Origin: JAIRQK01 sp047974135
GTDB taxonomy: Bacteria; Campylobacterota; Campylobacteria; Campylobacterales; Campylobacteraceae
Assembly: GCA_047974135.1 (NCBI GenBank)
Contig: JBKECC010000031.1
Location: 1-13,131, forward strand
DNA: 13,131 nt
Direction: 5' to 3'
This document shows positions 6,136 through 13,131 of the stretch, piece by piece (the first letter of the stretch is position 1; every line of letters starts with the position of its first letter). A program made the translations under genes and the position numbers. The notes beneath the pieces were generated by a model, which saw only the letters and a list, made by a program, of their open reading frames with translations, searched no databases and was not told the origin of the DNA.

Positions 6136-6154
6136 ATATTATTTTAAATAATAT
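6136..6154. promoter_or_regulatory. Palindrome ATATTATTT-T-AAATAATAT at the aor promoter
   Basis: Two exact 9-base arms around one central base, 41 bases before the aor ATG. Position and symmetry suit an operator overlapping the core promoter, but pure A/T palindromes are common in such DNA. Confidence 0.35.
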
Positions 6155-6194
6155 TGTTAGATAATTCAGTTAATCACAATATAAAGGAGATGCA

Positions 6195-7979
6195 ATGTTG
6201 TGTTACACTGAAAAAGTTTTACGTGTCAATTTGACTCAAAAAACGATTAACATAGAACCACTTAACATGGAGTTAGTCAAAATGTATATTGGTGGTCGCG
6301 GTTTAGGAACTAGGTTGTTGATGGATGAAATCGACTTAAGGGTAGATCCATTATCAGAAGGCAATAAACTGTTACTTATCTCTGGCCCATTAACAGGCAC
6401 AAGAATCTCAACAGGTACTCGTTATATGGCTGTTACAAAATCACCCCTAAACAACATGATAGCAAGTTCTAACAGCGGTGGTATTTGGGGCTCAATGCTA
6501 AAATATGTCGGTTATGACATTATCATCGTTGAAGGCAAAGCATCATCACCTGTTTATATAAAGATAGACGAAGGGGATATTACCATAGAAGATGCTACTC
6601 ATCTATGGGGAAAAACTTCCGAAGAAACAGTAGAAGTTCTAAAAGGTGAGGATAAAAATGTTTCAGTGTTAAACATAAGCCCAGCAGGAGAAAATCTCTC
6701 TTTAATGGCAGCGATTATGAACGACACAGATAGAGCAGCAGGAAGAAGTGGAGTTGGTGCTGTTATGGGTTCAAAAAATCTTAAAGCTATCATGATTCGT
6801 ACAAAAAATAGAAAAATTCCTACTTTTGATGAAGAACTTTTTAGAAAAACTGCAAGTGACTGTGCTAAAACAATCAAAGAAAATGGAGTTTCAGGTCAAG
6901 GCTTACCAACTTATGGAACGGCAGTTTTGGTTAATATCATTAACAGTGTTGGTTCTTTTCCAACAAAAAACTGGCAAGAATCAGAGTACGCATTGGCAGA
7001 AGATGTAAGTGGAGAAAAGATGAAAGAAACGGTTCTTGTTAAAAACTCTTACTGTCATCACTGTACCATAGGCTGTGGACGTGTAGTTAAGATGGGTGAA
7101 AAAGTTGTTGCAGGACCAGAGTATGAAACACTTTGGGGCTTCAGCGGAGATGCAAACATAAATGATTTAAATGCCATAGTAGAGGCAAATTTCTGGTGTA
7201 ATGAGATGGGGCTTGATACTATATCAACAGCTTCAACTATCGCAGCTGCGATGGAACTTTACCAAAGAGGCTATATAAAAGATAAAGATTGTGATGGTGT
7301 ACCACTAAAATTTGGAAGTGCTAAAGCTATTGTTGAATGGACAAAACGAATAGGTACTGGACATAATGAACTAGCAAAACTTCTAGCACTTGGCTCATAT
7401 CGTTTATGTGAACATTATGGTGTGCCTGAATTTTCTATGTCGGCTAAAAAGCTTGAAATTCCTGCTTATGATGCAAGGGGTATTCAAGGCATAGGATTAA
7501 ACTACGCGACAAGTAACCGTGGCGGATGTCACGTTCGTGGTTATACCATTGCAGCAGAAGTTTTAGGCTCAGTTGATAGAACAACAACAGAAGGCAAGGC
7601 TGAACTTGTAAAAGTATTTCAAGATTTAACAGCAGTGATTGACTCTTTGGGCTTATGTCTATTTACATCTTTTGCTCTTGGTGCAGCAGAGTATGCAGCG
7701 CTTTATTCAGCTGCAACTGGCAATCAAGTAGATGCTAATGAAATAATGCTCATGGGTGAGCGAATTTACAATATAGAGCGTTCATTTAACCAAAAAGCTG
7801 GTATGAAATCAGAAGATGATGATTTGCCAAAAAGAATTTTAAAAGATGCTGTCAAAAATGAAGCATCAAAAGATATGGTAAATCAACTTGATGTTATGTT
7901 GCCACAGTATTATGAGGTGCGTGGCTGGGTAAATGGTTTTCCAACTGCTGAAACTTTAAAAAGAGTTGGTGCAGTTTAA
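6195..7979 (+). CDS. aor: Tungsten aldehyde:ferredoxin oxidoreductase
   Basis: A member of the AOR family, which oxidises aldehydes to carboxylic acids (or reduces acids) with a tungsten bis-pyranopterin cofactor and one 4Fe-4S cluster, passing electrons to ferredoxin or partner subunits. The 594 residues equal the usual length. Cluster ligands are C287, C290 and C294 (CHHCTIGCG) and C488 (DSLGLC). The N-terminal pterin-binding domain is visible in YIGGRGLGTRLL (31-42), LISGPLTGTRISTGTRY (61-77) and SSNSGGIWGSMLKYVGYD (91-108). Other family segments are DTDRAAGRSGVGAVMGSKNLK (178-197) and GPEYETLWGFSGD (307-319). Start: ATG at 6195 with AAAGGAG before it. It heads an operon with moaD-like and thiF-like genes (2-base gap, then 1-base overlap). 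The physiological substrate and electron partner are not evident; no ferredoxin-like or flavin subunit gene adjoins it. Confidence 0.95.
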   Translation: MLCYTEKVLRVNLTQKTINIEPLNMELVKMYIGGRGLGTRLLMDEIDLRVDPLSEGNKLLLISGPLTGTRISTGTRYMAVTKSPLNNMIASSNSGGIWGSMLKYVGYDIIIVEGKASSPVYIKIDEGDITIEDATHLWGKTSEETVEVLKGEDKNVSVLNISPAGENLSLMAAIMNDTDRAAGRSGVGAVMGSKNLKAIMIRTKNRKIPTFDEELFRKTASDCAKTIKENGVSGQGLPTYGTAVLVNIINSVGSFPTKNWQESEYALAEDVSGEKMKETVLVKNSYCHHCTIGCGRVVKMGEKVVAGPEYETLWGFSGDANINDLNAIVEANFWCNEMGLDTISTASTIAAAMELYQRGYIKDKDCDGVPLKFGSAKAIVEWTKRIGTGHNELAKLLALGSYRLCEHYGVPEFSMSAKKLEIPAYDARGIQGIGLNYATSNRGGCHVRGYTIAAEVLGSVDRTTTEGKAELVKVFQDLTAVIDSLGLCLFTSFALGAAEYAALYSAATGNQVDANEIMLMGERIYNIERSFNQKAGMKSEDDDLPKRILKDAVKNEASKDMVNQLDVMLPQYYEVRGWVNGFPTAETLKRVGAV

Positions 7980-7981
7980 CT

Positions 7982-8203
7982 ATGATTTTGGTTAAACTAT
8001 TTGCTACTTTACGCGAAAATCGTGGCAAGGAAGTTTTGATACCATTTGCTGAAGGCATGGATGTAGCGTTTGTGGTATCACATCTTTTGATTGACCCAAA
8101 AGATGTTGCGATTATCCTAGTAAATGGTAGGCATCAAAAAATGGAAACAAAACTAGCTGACGGACAAAAACTATTTTTGTTTCCTCCAGTTGGAGGCGGT
8201 TAA
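7982..8203 (+). CDS. MoaD/ThiS-like sulfur carrier protein
   Basis: A 73-residue beta-grasp protein. The N-terminal strand MILVKLFATLRENRGKE and the DGQKLFLFPPVGGG tail match MoaD, which carries sulfur as a C-terminal thiocarboxylate for making the dithiolene of molybdopterin/tungstopterin. It ends in three glycines, where many homologues have two. It starts 2 bases after the aor stop, with only a weak ribosome site, so translation is probably coupled. Neighbouring aor and thiF-like genes suggest a dedicated carrier for the tungsten cofactor. MoaD- and MoeB-like genes near aor are known elsewhere. Confidence 0.9.
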   Translation: MILVKLFATLRENRGKEVLIPFAEGMDVAFVVSHLLIDPKDVAIILVNGRHQKMETKLADGQKLFLFPPVGGG

Positions 8204-8877
8204 TGCAGAAACGTTTTTTGCGCAATAAAGCATTAATCTCTGACATGGAACAACAACTATTGTCACAAAAAAAAGTATTGGTTGTAGGACTTGGCGGACT
8301 TGGCTCTCATGCGATTGAGGGTTTAGTTCGCTTAGGCATACAGCATTTTGGTATTTGCGATAATGATACAACAGAGGAGACTAATCTCAACCGTCAGTTA
8401 TTAGTAACCGAAGAGACACTTGGACAAAACAAACAAAATCTTGCAAAAAAACGCATAGAAGAGATAAATAAGCATGCAAATATAACTGTTTATGAAGAAA
8501 ATTTCCCCTCTTCAAAATTACTATCAGAATTTGCCAAATATGATATCGTGATGGATTGTTTAGACAATATCCAAACAAGACAAATTTTAGAAGATGAGTG
8601 TATAAAAGAAAATATACCTTTGATTTATGGGGCGATTGGCGGATATTATAGTTATTTTGGTGTAAGTACTAAAGAAAATAGACTAATTAAATATCAAATA
8701 TCTAACTTGCTTGGTGTTGAAAAAAAGCTTGGAAATCCTTACTTTACCGTATCAATCACGGCAGGATTTCAAGTATTGCTCGCTATTAATGTGATGCTCA
8801 AAAAAGAGTACTTAAAAAAAGGTTTTTATGCTTTGGATTTAAAAGATTTTACTATTGATGAAATCGTGATTGATTAA
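8203..8877 (+). CDS. ThiF/MoeB/HesA-like adenylyltransferase
   Basis: An E1-like enzyme that adenylates the C-terminal glycine of a ThiS/MoaD carrier. At 224 residues it is somewhat shorter than MoeB (about 249). The nucleotide-binding GLGGLG is at 29-34. The ETNLNRQ segment (59-65) holds the arginine that contacts ATP, GQNKQNLAKKR (74-84) the lysine, and DCLDN (118-122) the aspartate. Only three cysteines are present (52, 119, 134) and there are no CxxC pairs, so the structural zinc site of MoeB and ThiF is absent. The ATG shares a base with the stop of the moaD-like gene (TAATG), showing tight coupling and supporting that gene's product as substrate. A hairpin terminator follows. Confidence 0.88.
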   Translation: MQKRFLRNKALISDMEQQLLSQKKVLVVGLGGLGSHAIEGLVRLGIQHFGICDNDTTEETNLNRQLLVTEETLGQNKQNLAKKRIEEINKHANITVYEENFPSSKLLSEFAKYDIVMDCLDNIQTRQILEDECIKENIPLIYGAIGGYYSYFGVSTKENRLIKYQISNLLGVEKKLGNPYFTVSITAGFQVLLAINVMLKKEYLKKGFYALDLKDFTIDEIVID

Positions 8878-8926
8878 GCAATAAACAACAAAGCAAAATT
8901 TTCAAAAGCAATTAAAAAAGCCATTT

Positions 8927-8954
8927 ATCTAAGGGTAAAAATATACCCTTAGAT
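8927..8954. terminator. Bidirectional terminator between thiF-like and dmpA-like genes
   Basis: Exact 11-base arms ATCTAAGGGTA (8927-8937) and TACCCTTAGAT (8944-8954) surround the loop AAAATA. T-rich sequence follows on the plus strand (TTGTTTTATT), and the minus-strand side has CTTTTTTAA a few bases beyond. It lies between convergent genes and can serve both. Confidence 0.85.
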
Positions 8955-8962
8955 TTGTTTTA

Positions 8963-10096
8963 TTAAAATTTTATTTTATTAAGCACTTCAGTTAAAGTTT
9001 CATATTTGCGTCCTTTTCGTCCAATAACTGGTGTTGCCGCAAGAAGTGATTTTACAACAGATTCTTGTACAACATCAACTGTTGCTCTGAAGAAAATGTC
9101 CATTTCATCGTTTATAATGGTTTCAAATGTTTCAGTAGCGGTATCGTTGTAATGTTTTGTAACATTTGCAGTAGAAAATGCAATAGCTAAGTCACCACTA
9201 CCATTTCCAACATAAGATCCAGCTCTTCCAAGACCAATTACTGCTCTTTTGCATATTCTTTTTAATTGTCTTGAGCAAAGAGGTGCATCTGTTGCCAGTA
9301 TAATTATAACTGAGCCTTTGTCTTTATTGACTTCAACTTTTTTAAGTTCTTGAGAGATATTTTTTCCATCAATTACAAGTTCTGAAAAGCTTCCATGATT
9401 TGTTAAAAGCAAGGCACCAATTGTATATTTTTTATTGTTTAATTCAATTACTCTCGAAGATGAACCAATGCCGCCTTTTAGACCGTGACATCTCATACCA
9501 CGTCCTGCACCAACGCTTCCTTCCTCAAATATAACTGATGTGTTATTAAGTGCATCCATAACATCTTTTTGGGTGACTGACATTGCTCTAATATTATTTA
9601 ATCCGCCATCATTACACTCACAAACTATCGGATTAACAGTTCCTGTTGTTGCTCCAATATCATCATTTGTTGATAGCATATATCTAACCAATGTATCATG
9701 AGCAATACCAACATTTAATGTATTTGTTAAAACTATCGGAGTTTCAATATTTCCAAGTTCTTCTAACTGCATTAAGCCTAATGTTTTCCCAAATCCATTT
9801 ATAACGTGACAAGCTGCCACCAATTTATTTTTAAAAGTGTTATTTTTATGCGGGAAAATAGCTGTAACACCTGTTTGAATTTCGCCATCATTGAGTGTTT
9901 TATGACCTACCTCAATTCCTGCTACATCTGTAATTAGGTTATGTTTTCCATTCTCTAAAGTTCCAATTTTAAATGTGTATTTTTTTCCAGTATCTTGTTT
10001 GTTTTGCGCAAAAGCATTCACTGGCAATACCGAACTAAGAGCAATTCCGCTTCCTATTGCAGCACCAAGTTTTAAAAATCTTCTTCTCGTCGCCAT
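8963..10096 (-). CDS. DmpA-type (S58) Ntn hydrolase with Tat signal peptide
   Basis: P1/S58 family related to DmpA L-aminopeptidase/D-esterase, BapA beta-aminopeptidases and NylC-type oligomer hydrolases. These cleave themselves into two chains before a serine that becomes the N-terminal nucleophile. Here the candidate site is G261-S262 in KGSVIIILATDAPL. Other family segments are ITDVAGIEVGHKT (55-67), GVTAIFPHKN (76-85), TTGTVNPIVCECNDGGLNNI (150-169), GSVGAGRGMRCHGLKGGIG (193-211) and GRAGSYVGNGSGD (290-302). The N-terminus is a twin-arginine signal: TRRRFLKLG, a hydrophobic stretch, and a likely cleavage after AFA at residue 30. Folded export to the periplasm is expected. Start ATG at 10096 has AAGGAG before it. 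The next gene upstream is a paralogue without a signal. The natural substrate is unknown. Confidence 0.92.
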   Translation of the reverse strand: MATRRRFLKLGAAIGSGIALSSVLPVNAFAQNKQDTGKKYTFKIGTLENGKHNLITDVAGIEVGHKTLNDGEIQTGVTAIFPHKNNTFKNKLVAACHVINGFGKTLGLMQLEELGNIETPIVLTNTLNVGIAHDTLVRYMLSTNDDIGATTGTVNPIVCECNDGGLNNIRAMSVTQKDVMDALNNTSVIFEEGSVGAGRGMRCHGLKGGIGSSSRVIELNNKKYTIGALLLTNHGSFSELVIDGKNISQELKKVEVNKDKGSVIIILATDAPLCSRQLKRICKRAVIGLGRAGSYVGNGSGDLAIAFSTANVTKHYNDTATETFETIINDEMDIFFRATVDVVQESVVKSLLAATPVIGRKGRKYETLTEVLNKIKF

Positions 10097-10303
10097 ACTG
10101 ACTCCTTAAAAAATTTATATAGATTAAACTATATTTTGAATTGATGAAATGATAGACCAAGTAGGCTAAAAATAAATTAAAAAAAAATAAAAATAATAAT
10201 TAAGTTTAATATTTTATTTTTAATTTAATTTTTTTGTTGATAATTTTAATCAATTGTAATTTTTGGAAATGAATTTTTATGATGCGTATAAACAATAAAA
10301 ACT
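10097..10303. other. AT-rich leader/spacer upstream of the Tat-type dmpA-like gene
   Basis: No ORF is seen. Nearly pure A/T runs occupy 10165-10250. On the minus strand, TATAGT lies about 30 bases before the ATG and could be a -10 element. No sigma-54 site was found. Together with the structured element next to it, this forms a 356-base gene-free stretch. Confidence 0.45.
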
Positions 10304-10413
10304 CTTTACATGAGAGCCGTTAAAAGAAAGACAATTTCTTGTCTTCCTTAGGCTTGGAACCAAGCGCCTTGTGCCTTTTTGGCACGGCGTGCGAAGAGCT
10401 TTTACATGTAAAG
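10304..10413 (-). other. Highly structured inverted-repeat element (possible RNA or small mobile element)
   Basis: About 110 bases with nested pairing in an otherwise A/T spacer. The ends CTTTACATG (10304-10312) and CATGTAAAG (10405-10413) pair exactly. TAAAAG (10321-10326) then pairs with CTTTTA (10399-10404), leaving an 8-base bulge. Inside are three hairpins: AAGACAA/TTGTCTT (10328-10334/10339-10345), CTTGG/CCAAG (10353-10357/10360-10364) and GTGCC/GGCAC (10371-10375/10381-10385). The last can be extended by GCGCC/GGCGT (10364-10368/10386-10390) at the expense of part of the second. Local G+C is clearly higher than in the flanks. I matched it to no riboswitch I know. It could be a small RNA with terminator, a 5' leader element of the downstream gene, or a palindromic mobile repeat. 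Confidence 0.55.
10321..10345 (-). terminator. Terminator-like hairpin on the minus strand
   Basis: On the minus strand AAGACAA-GAAA-TTGTCTT, a 7-base stem with a GNRA-type loop, is followed by TCTTTTAA. This is the 3' portion of the structured element and could end a transcript from the upstream dmpA-like gene or a small RNA. Confidence 0.5.
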
Positions 10414-10431
10414 AAAAAACTACAAAGTTTT
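10414..10431 (-). terminator. Weak A/T hairpin with T run after the cytoplasmic dmpA-like gene
   Basis: On the minus strand AAAACT-TTGT-AGTTTT followed by TT, 22 bases after the TAG stop at 10453-10455. The stem is only 6 bases and A/T-rich. An imperfect palindrome around ACTAGT (10436-10454) overlaps the stop codon. Confidence 0.35.
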
Positions 10432-10452
10432 CATGAGTTTTTACTAGTAAAA

Positions 10453-11487
10453 CTAAATTTTTATCTTTTTTAAAATCTCACTTAGTGTGTCAAGCCTTCT
10501 TTCTTGAAACCCTACAATAGGCTTTGCGTGAAGCATCGCACTTAAAATGGATTCTTGTACTGCTTCTATGATTGCAATAAAAAGTTGATCCATTTTTCCA
10601 TCAACAACGCTTTTGATTTGCTCAAAATCATTTTCTGGATAATGTTTTATGATATTTGCAGTTGAGAAAGCTATAGCTATATCTCCACTTCCATTTCCAA
10701 CAAATGAGCCAACCCTGCCAAGACCAATGACTGCTCTTTTGCACAATCTTTTTAACTGACGAGAGCTTAGCGGAATGTCTGTTGCAAGTACAATGATAAC
10801 AGAGCCTTTGTCTTCGCCATGAATCTGTTTTTCTACCTCTTTTGAGATATTTTTTCCATTTATTTCCAAATTTGGAAATCTTCCATGATTTGCAAGAAGA
10901 AGAGCACCAATCGTATATTTTTCCGAATTTAACTCAACAACTCTCGAAGCAGAACCGATACCACCTTTGAGTCCATGACACCTCATAGCGCGTCCTGCTC
11001 CAACGCTTCCCTCTTCAAAAATACTTGAAGTATTATTTAGAGCCTCTTTTACATCATTTTCAGTGACCGCCATCGCTCTTATATTGTTTAAAAAACCGTC
11101 GTTGCATTCGCCAATTATCGGATTAACAGTTCCTGTTGTTGTTCCAATATCCTCGTTTTCTTTGAGCATATATCTTGTTAAAGCCGTACTTGCAACACCA
11201 ACACTCAATGTATTTGTTAAAACTATCGGAGTTTCTATATTTCCAAGCTCTTCAATTTGAACTAAACCTACACTTTTTCCAAATCCATTTATCACATGAC
11301 AAGACGCCATAACTTTATTTTTAAATAGATTGTTTTTGTGTGGAAAAATGGCTGTAACACCAGTTTGAATTTCACCATCATCAATGGTTTTGTGTCCTAC
11401 TTCAACGCCTGCAACATCTGTTATTAGATTGTTTTTTCCAGAGGATAAATCGCCTATTTTAATATTTAATTTTTTGTCTATGCCCAT
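10453..11487 (-). CDS. DmpA-type (S58) Ntn hydrolase, cytoplasmic paralogue
   Basis: A 344-residue paralogue of the Tat-exported protein downstream, similar along nearly its whole length. Candidate autoprocessing site is G228-S229 in KGSVIIVLATDIPL. Shared segments include ITDVAGVEVGHKT, TTGTVNPIIGECNDG and GSVGAGRAMRCHGLKGGIG. Start: the ATG at 11487 has AAGGAG with a 7-base gap; a longer frame to 11568 would add 27 residues with no ribosome site and no signal-like sequence, so it was rejected. Without a signal peptide it should be cytoplasmic. The pair probably arose by tandem duplication, with gain or loss of the export signal in one copy. It lies divergent from phnD across a 122-base spacer. 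Confidence 0.9.
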   Translation of the reverse strand: MGIDKKLNIKIGDLSSGKNNLITDVAGVEVGHKTIDDGEIQTGVTAIFPHKNNLFKNKVMASCHVINGFGKSVGLVQIEELGNIETPIVLTNTLSVGVASTALTRYMLKENEDIGTTTGTVNPIIGECNDGFLNNIRAMAVTENDVKEALNNTSSIFEEGSVGAGRAMRCHGLKGGIGSASRVVELNSEKYTIGALLLANHGRFPNLEINGKNISKEVEKQIHGEDKGSVIIVLATDIPLSSRQLKRLCKRAVIGLGRVGSFVGNGSGDIAIAFSTANIIKHYPENDFEQIKSVVDGKMDQLFIAIIEAVQESILSAMLHAKPIVGFQERRLDTLSEILKKIKI

Positions 11488-11609
11488 TTTGTGCTCCTTG
11501 TGATAATTATATATTTTGTGTGTAAGTTTATAACAAAATTTTAAAAGAGAGTAACCCTTTCGCAACAAAAATAACTTACGATTTTGAAAATTTATTTCTG
11601 GAGAGCCTC

Positions 11610-12554
11610 ATGAAAGTGTTCAAAATCGCACTGATTTTCGTTGCCCTAATTACTGGTTTATTTGCCGAGTTTAAACTCGATAGCAGATATGAAGATAAAA
11701 ATGGTGATATGGTCGCAGATACACCAACAGATAAATCCAAGCTGGTTGATCCAAAAGTTTTAATCTTTTCATATACACCAGTTGAAGACCCTTCTGTTTA
11801 TGTAGAAGTTTGGGCTGAATTTTTGGTGCATTTGGAAAAAGTAACAGGTAAAAAAGTACAATTTTTCCCAGTTCAATCAAACGCGGCTCAATATGAAGCG
11901 ATGCGTTCAGGAAGACTGCATATCGCAGGCATTAACACTGGCGGAAATCCTTTAGCTGTTGCTTGTTCAGGATTTGTTCCATTTGCTATGATGGCTGATG
12001 ATAACAACAACTACGGCTACGAGATGGAAATCATCACATATCCAGGTTCTGGCATAACAAAGATAGAAGATTTAAAAGGTAAAAAGATAGCCTTTACATC
12101 ACAAACATCAAACTCAGGATATAAAGCACCTTCTTCTATTTTAAAATCAAAGTTTAACCTTGAAGCTGGCAAAGATTTTGAAGCGGTATTTTCTGGAAAA
12201 CATGACAATTCAATCATCGGTGTTGCAAACAAAGATTATCCAGCTGCTGCTATCGCAAACTCAGTATTAAACAGAATGCTTGATAGAGATGTTGTAAAAA
12301 AAGAGCAATTAGTTACTATATATAAATCACAAAGTTTTCCAACAACTGGTTATGGTTACGCTTATAACTTAAAGCCAGAACTTCAAGAGAAGATAAAAGA
12401 GGCGTTTTTTACTTTTGACTGGAAAGGCACAAAACTAGAAAAAGAGTTTGCAAGTGCACAGCAAACAAAGTTCATACCTATAACTTTCAAAGAACATTGG
12501 AAAATCATACGTGATATAGATGAAGCAATGAATGTTCAATATACATGTAAATAG
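11610..12554 (+). CDS. phnD: Phosphonate/phosphite-type ABC transporter substrate-binding protein
   Basis: Periplasmic binding protein of the PhnD family, which delivers phosphonate, phosphite or related phosphorus compounds to a PhnCE-type importer. The 314 residues start with a Sec signal (MKVFKIALIFVALITGLFA, likely cut after residue 19). Family-typical segments are FSYTPVEDPSVY (about 53-64), QSNAAQYEAMRSGRLHIAG (about 89-107), IEDLKGKKIAFTSQTSNSGY (about 151-170) and GVANKDYPAAAIANS (about 205-219). ATG at 11610 has TGGAGAG before it. The next gene, an ABC ATPase of PhnC type, begins 8 bases after its stop. The ligand cannot be told from sequence alone; no C-P lyase or phosphite dehydrogenase genes are visible. 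Confidence 0.9.
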   Translation: MKVFKIALIFVALITGLFAEFKLDSRYEDKNGDMVADTPTDKSKLVDPKVLIFSYTPVEDPSVYVEVWAEFLVHLEKVTGKKVQFFPVQSNAAQYEAMRSGRLHIAGINTGGNPLAVACSGFVPFAMMADDNNNYGYEMEIITYPGSGITKIEDLKGKKIAFTSQTSNSGYKAPSSILKSKFNLEAGKDFEAVFSGKHDNSIIGVANKDYPAAAIANSVLNRMLDRDVVKKEQLVTIYKSQSFPTTGYGYAYNLKPELQEKIKEAFFTFDWKGTKLEKEFASAQQTKFIPITFKEHWKIIRDIDEAMNVQYTCK

Positions 12555-12562
12555 GCAAAAAA

Positions 12563-13131
12563 ATGCTAAAAATAGAGAACTTGCATAAAAAGTATAAAAG
12601 CTCATCTATAGTTTTAAGCAATATTAACCTTGAAATCCCACAGGGCCAGATAGTTGGCCTTGTTGGTCCAAGTGGTGCTGGTAAATCCACTTTGATTCGT
12701 TGTATAAATAGACTTGTTGAACCAACAAGTGGCAATATTTTTTTGGGAGATACTAATCTTACAACTTTGTCAAACTCAAAAATGAGAGAACAAAGAAGAA
12801 AGATAGGTATGATTTTTCAAGATTTTGCTTTAGTTGATAGATTAAGTGTCATGGAAAATGTGCTCTCTGGAAGACTTGGATATCTGCCTTTTATAAAAAC
12901 TTTTTTTAGAAAATTTCCTAAATGTGATATAGATAAAGCTTATGAGTACTTAGAGCTTGTGGGGCTTAGTGAACACGTAAACAAAAGAGCAGATGAGTTA
13001 AGTGGAGGACAAAGACAAAGAGTAGGCATTGCAAGAGCTTTAACGCAAGAACCAGAACTTCTTTTGATTGATGAACCAACCGCAAGTCTTGATCCAAAAA
13101 CTTCAAGACAAATCATGAGGTTGATTGAGTC
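12563..13131 (+). CDS. phnC: PhnC-type ABC transporter ATPase, cut by right window edge
   Basis: The visible 189 codons, starting MLKIENLHKKYKSSS, form an ABC ATPase: Walker A GPSGAGKST, Q-loop MIFQDFALVDRLSV, signature LSGGQRQR and Walker B LLLIDEPTASLDP. The segment MENVLSGRLGYLPF with an inserted FFRKFP stretch is typical of PhnC. It energises uptake by the importer whose binding protein is encoded just upstream. The frame is open at the right edge; a permease gene (phnE) is expected next. Confidence 0.92.
   Translation, partial: MLKIENLHKKYKSSSIVLSNINLEIPQGQIVGLVGPSGAGKSTLIRCINRLVEPTSGNIFLGDTNLTTLSNSKMREQRRKIGMIFQDFALVDRLSVMENVLSGRLGYLPFIKTFFRKFPKCDIDKAYEYLELVGLSEHVNKRADELSGGQRQRVGIARALTQEPELLLIDEPTASLDPKTSRQIMRLIE

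Larger units (their letters stand above)
5912..6194. other. AT-rich promoter region of the aor operon
   Basis: No ORF of note. The stretch is extremely AT-rich and contains a 9-base inverted repeat at 6030-6084 and a near-perfect palindrome at 6136-6154. A possible -10 (TATATT, 6135-6140) overlaps that palindrome, about 55 bases before the ATG. No GG-N10-GC sigma-54 site was found. Confidence 0.5.

Noticed and set aside
10304..10413. Integron attC site, tRNA, or retron msr-msd
   Set aside because: No paired attC core sites, no cloverleaf or anticodon arm, and no reverse transcriptase gene nearby.
11488..11568. 27-residue N-terminal extension of the cytoplasmic dmpA-like protein
   Set aside because: No homology to the paralogue or a signal peptide; AAGGAG correctly precedes the internal ATG at 11487. 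A TATAAT at 11506-11511 would place the start of transcription inside this extension.
11522..11579. GTAAGTT / AACTTAC inverted repeat in the phnD divergent spacer
   Set aside because: Only 7-base arms 44 bases apart in AT-rich DNA; too easily due to chance.

Overview
The window looks like a Campylobacterota (epsilonproteobacterial) chromosome, close to the Sulfurospirillum/Arcobacter kind. It is strongly AT-rich, has short intergenic gaps and AAGGAG-type ribosome binding sites, and carries an anaerobe/microaerobe gene set: Fe-only nitrogenase, tungsten aldehyde oxidoreductase, formate dehydrogenase accessory protein and ModE-type regulator. The genus is inferred from style and gene content, not proven.

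Layout. (1) 1-579: the end of what looks like a Mu-like transposable prophage. It holds the C-terminal half of an S24-type repressor, a block of iterated TTTTGGGATA repeats, and a terminus reading TGTGGGGGAGTG (minus strand) that abuts the nitrogenase operon. (2) 556-3078, minus strand: the Fe-only nitrogenase genes anfD-anfG-anfK. anfD and anfG look intact; anfK stops matching its family abruptly after about 181 codons, exactly at the element terminus. No anfH lies next to them. Upstream of anfD are a sigma-54 type GG-N10-GC promoter and two in-phase GTAC-N6-GT sites that resemble a binding region for an AnfA/VnfA-type activator. (3) 3292-3828, minus strand: an unrecognised five-helix membrane protein. 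(4) 4000-5530, plus strand: fdhD overlapping a ModE-like regulator with an unusual duplicated Cys-containing N-terminal module. (5) 5692-5877: a small conserved-looking ORF with its own promoter, tandem ATCGTTAT repeats and a perfect hairpin terminator. (6) 6195-8877, plus strand: a tungsten aldehyde:ferredoxin oxidoreductase, a MoaD/ThiS-like sulfur carrier and a ThiF/MoeB-like activating enzyme in one tightly coupled operon. (7) 8963-11487, minus strand: two paralogous DmpA-type (S58) Ntn hydrolases, one with a Tat signal and one cytoplasmic. They are separated by a 356-base AT-rich spacer that contains a compact, highly structured inverted-repeat element. (8) 11610-13131, plus strand: phnD and the start of phnC, a phosphonate/phosphite-type ABC importer that continues past the right edge.

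Functional reading (inference): much of the window concerns molybdenum/tungsten economy. A Fe-only nitrogenase is normally used when Mo is scarce; FdhD sulfurates the Mo/W cofactor of formate dehydrogenase; the ModE-like protein probably senses or responds to molybdate/tungstate; and the AOR operon carries its own pterin-dithiolene sulfur carrier and activating enzyme. The nitrogenase is probably inactive in this strain because the transposable element interrupts anfK, leaving well-preserved anfD, anfG and promoter. That suggests a recent insertion.
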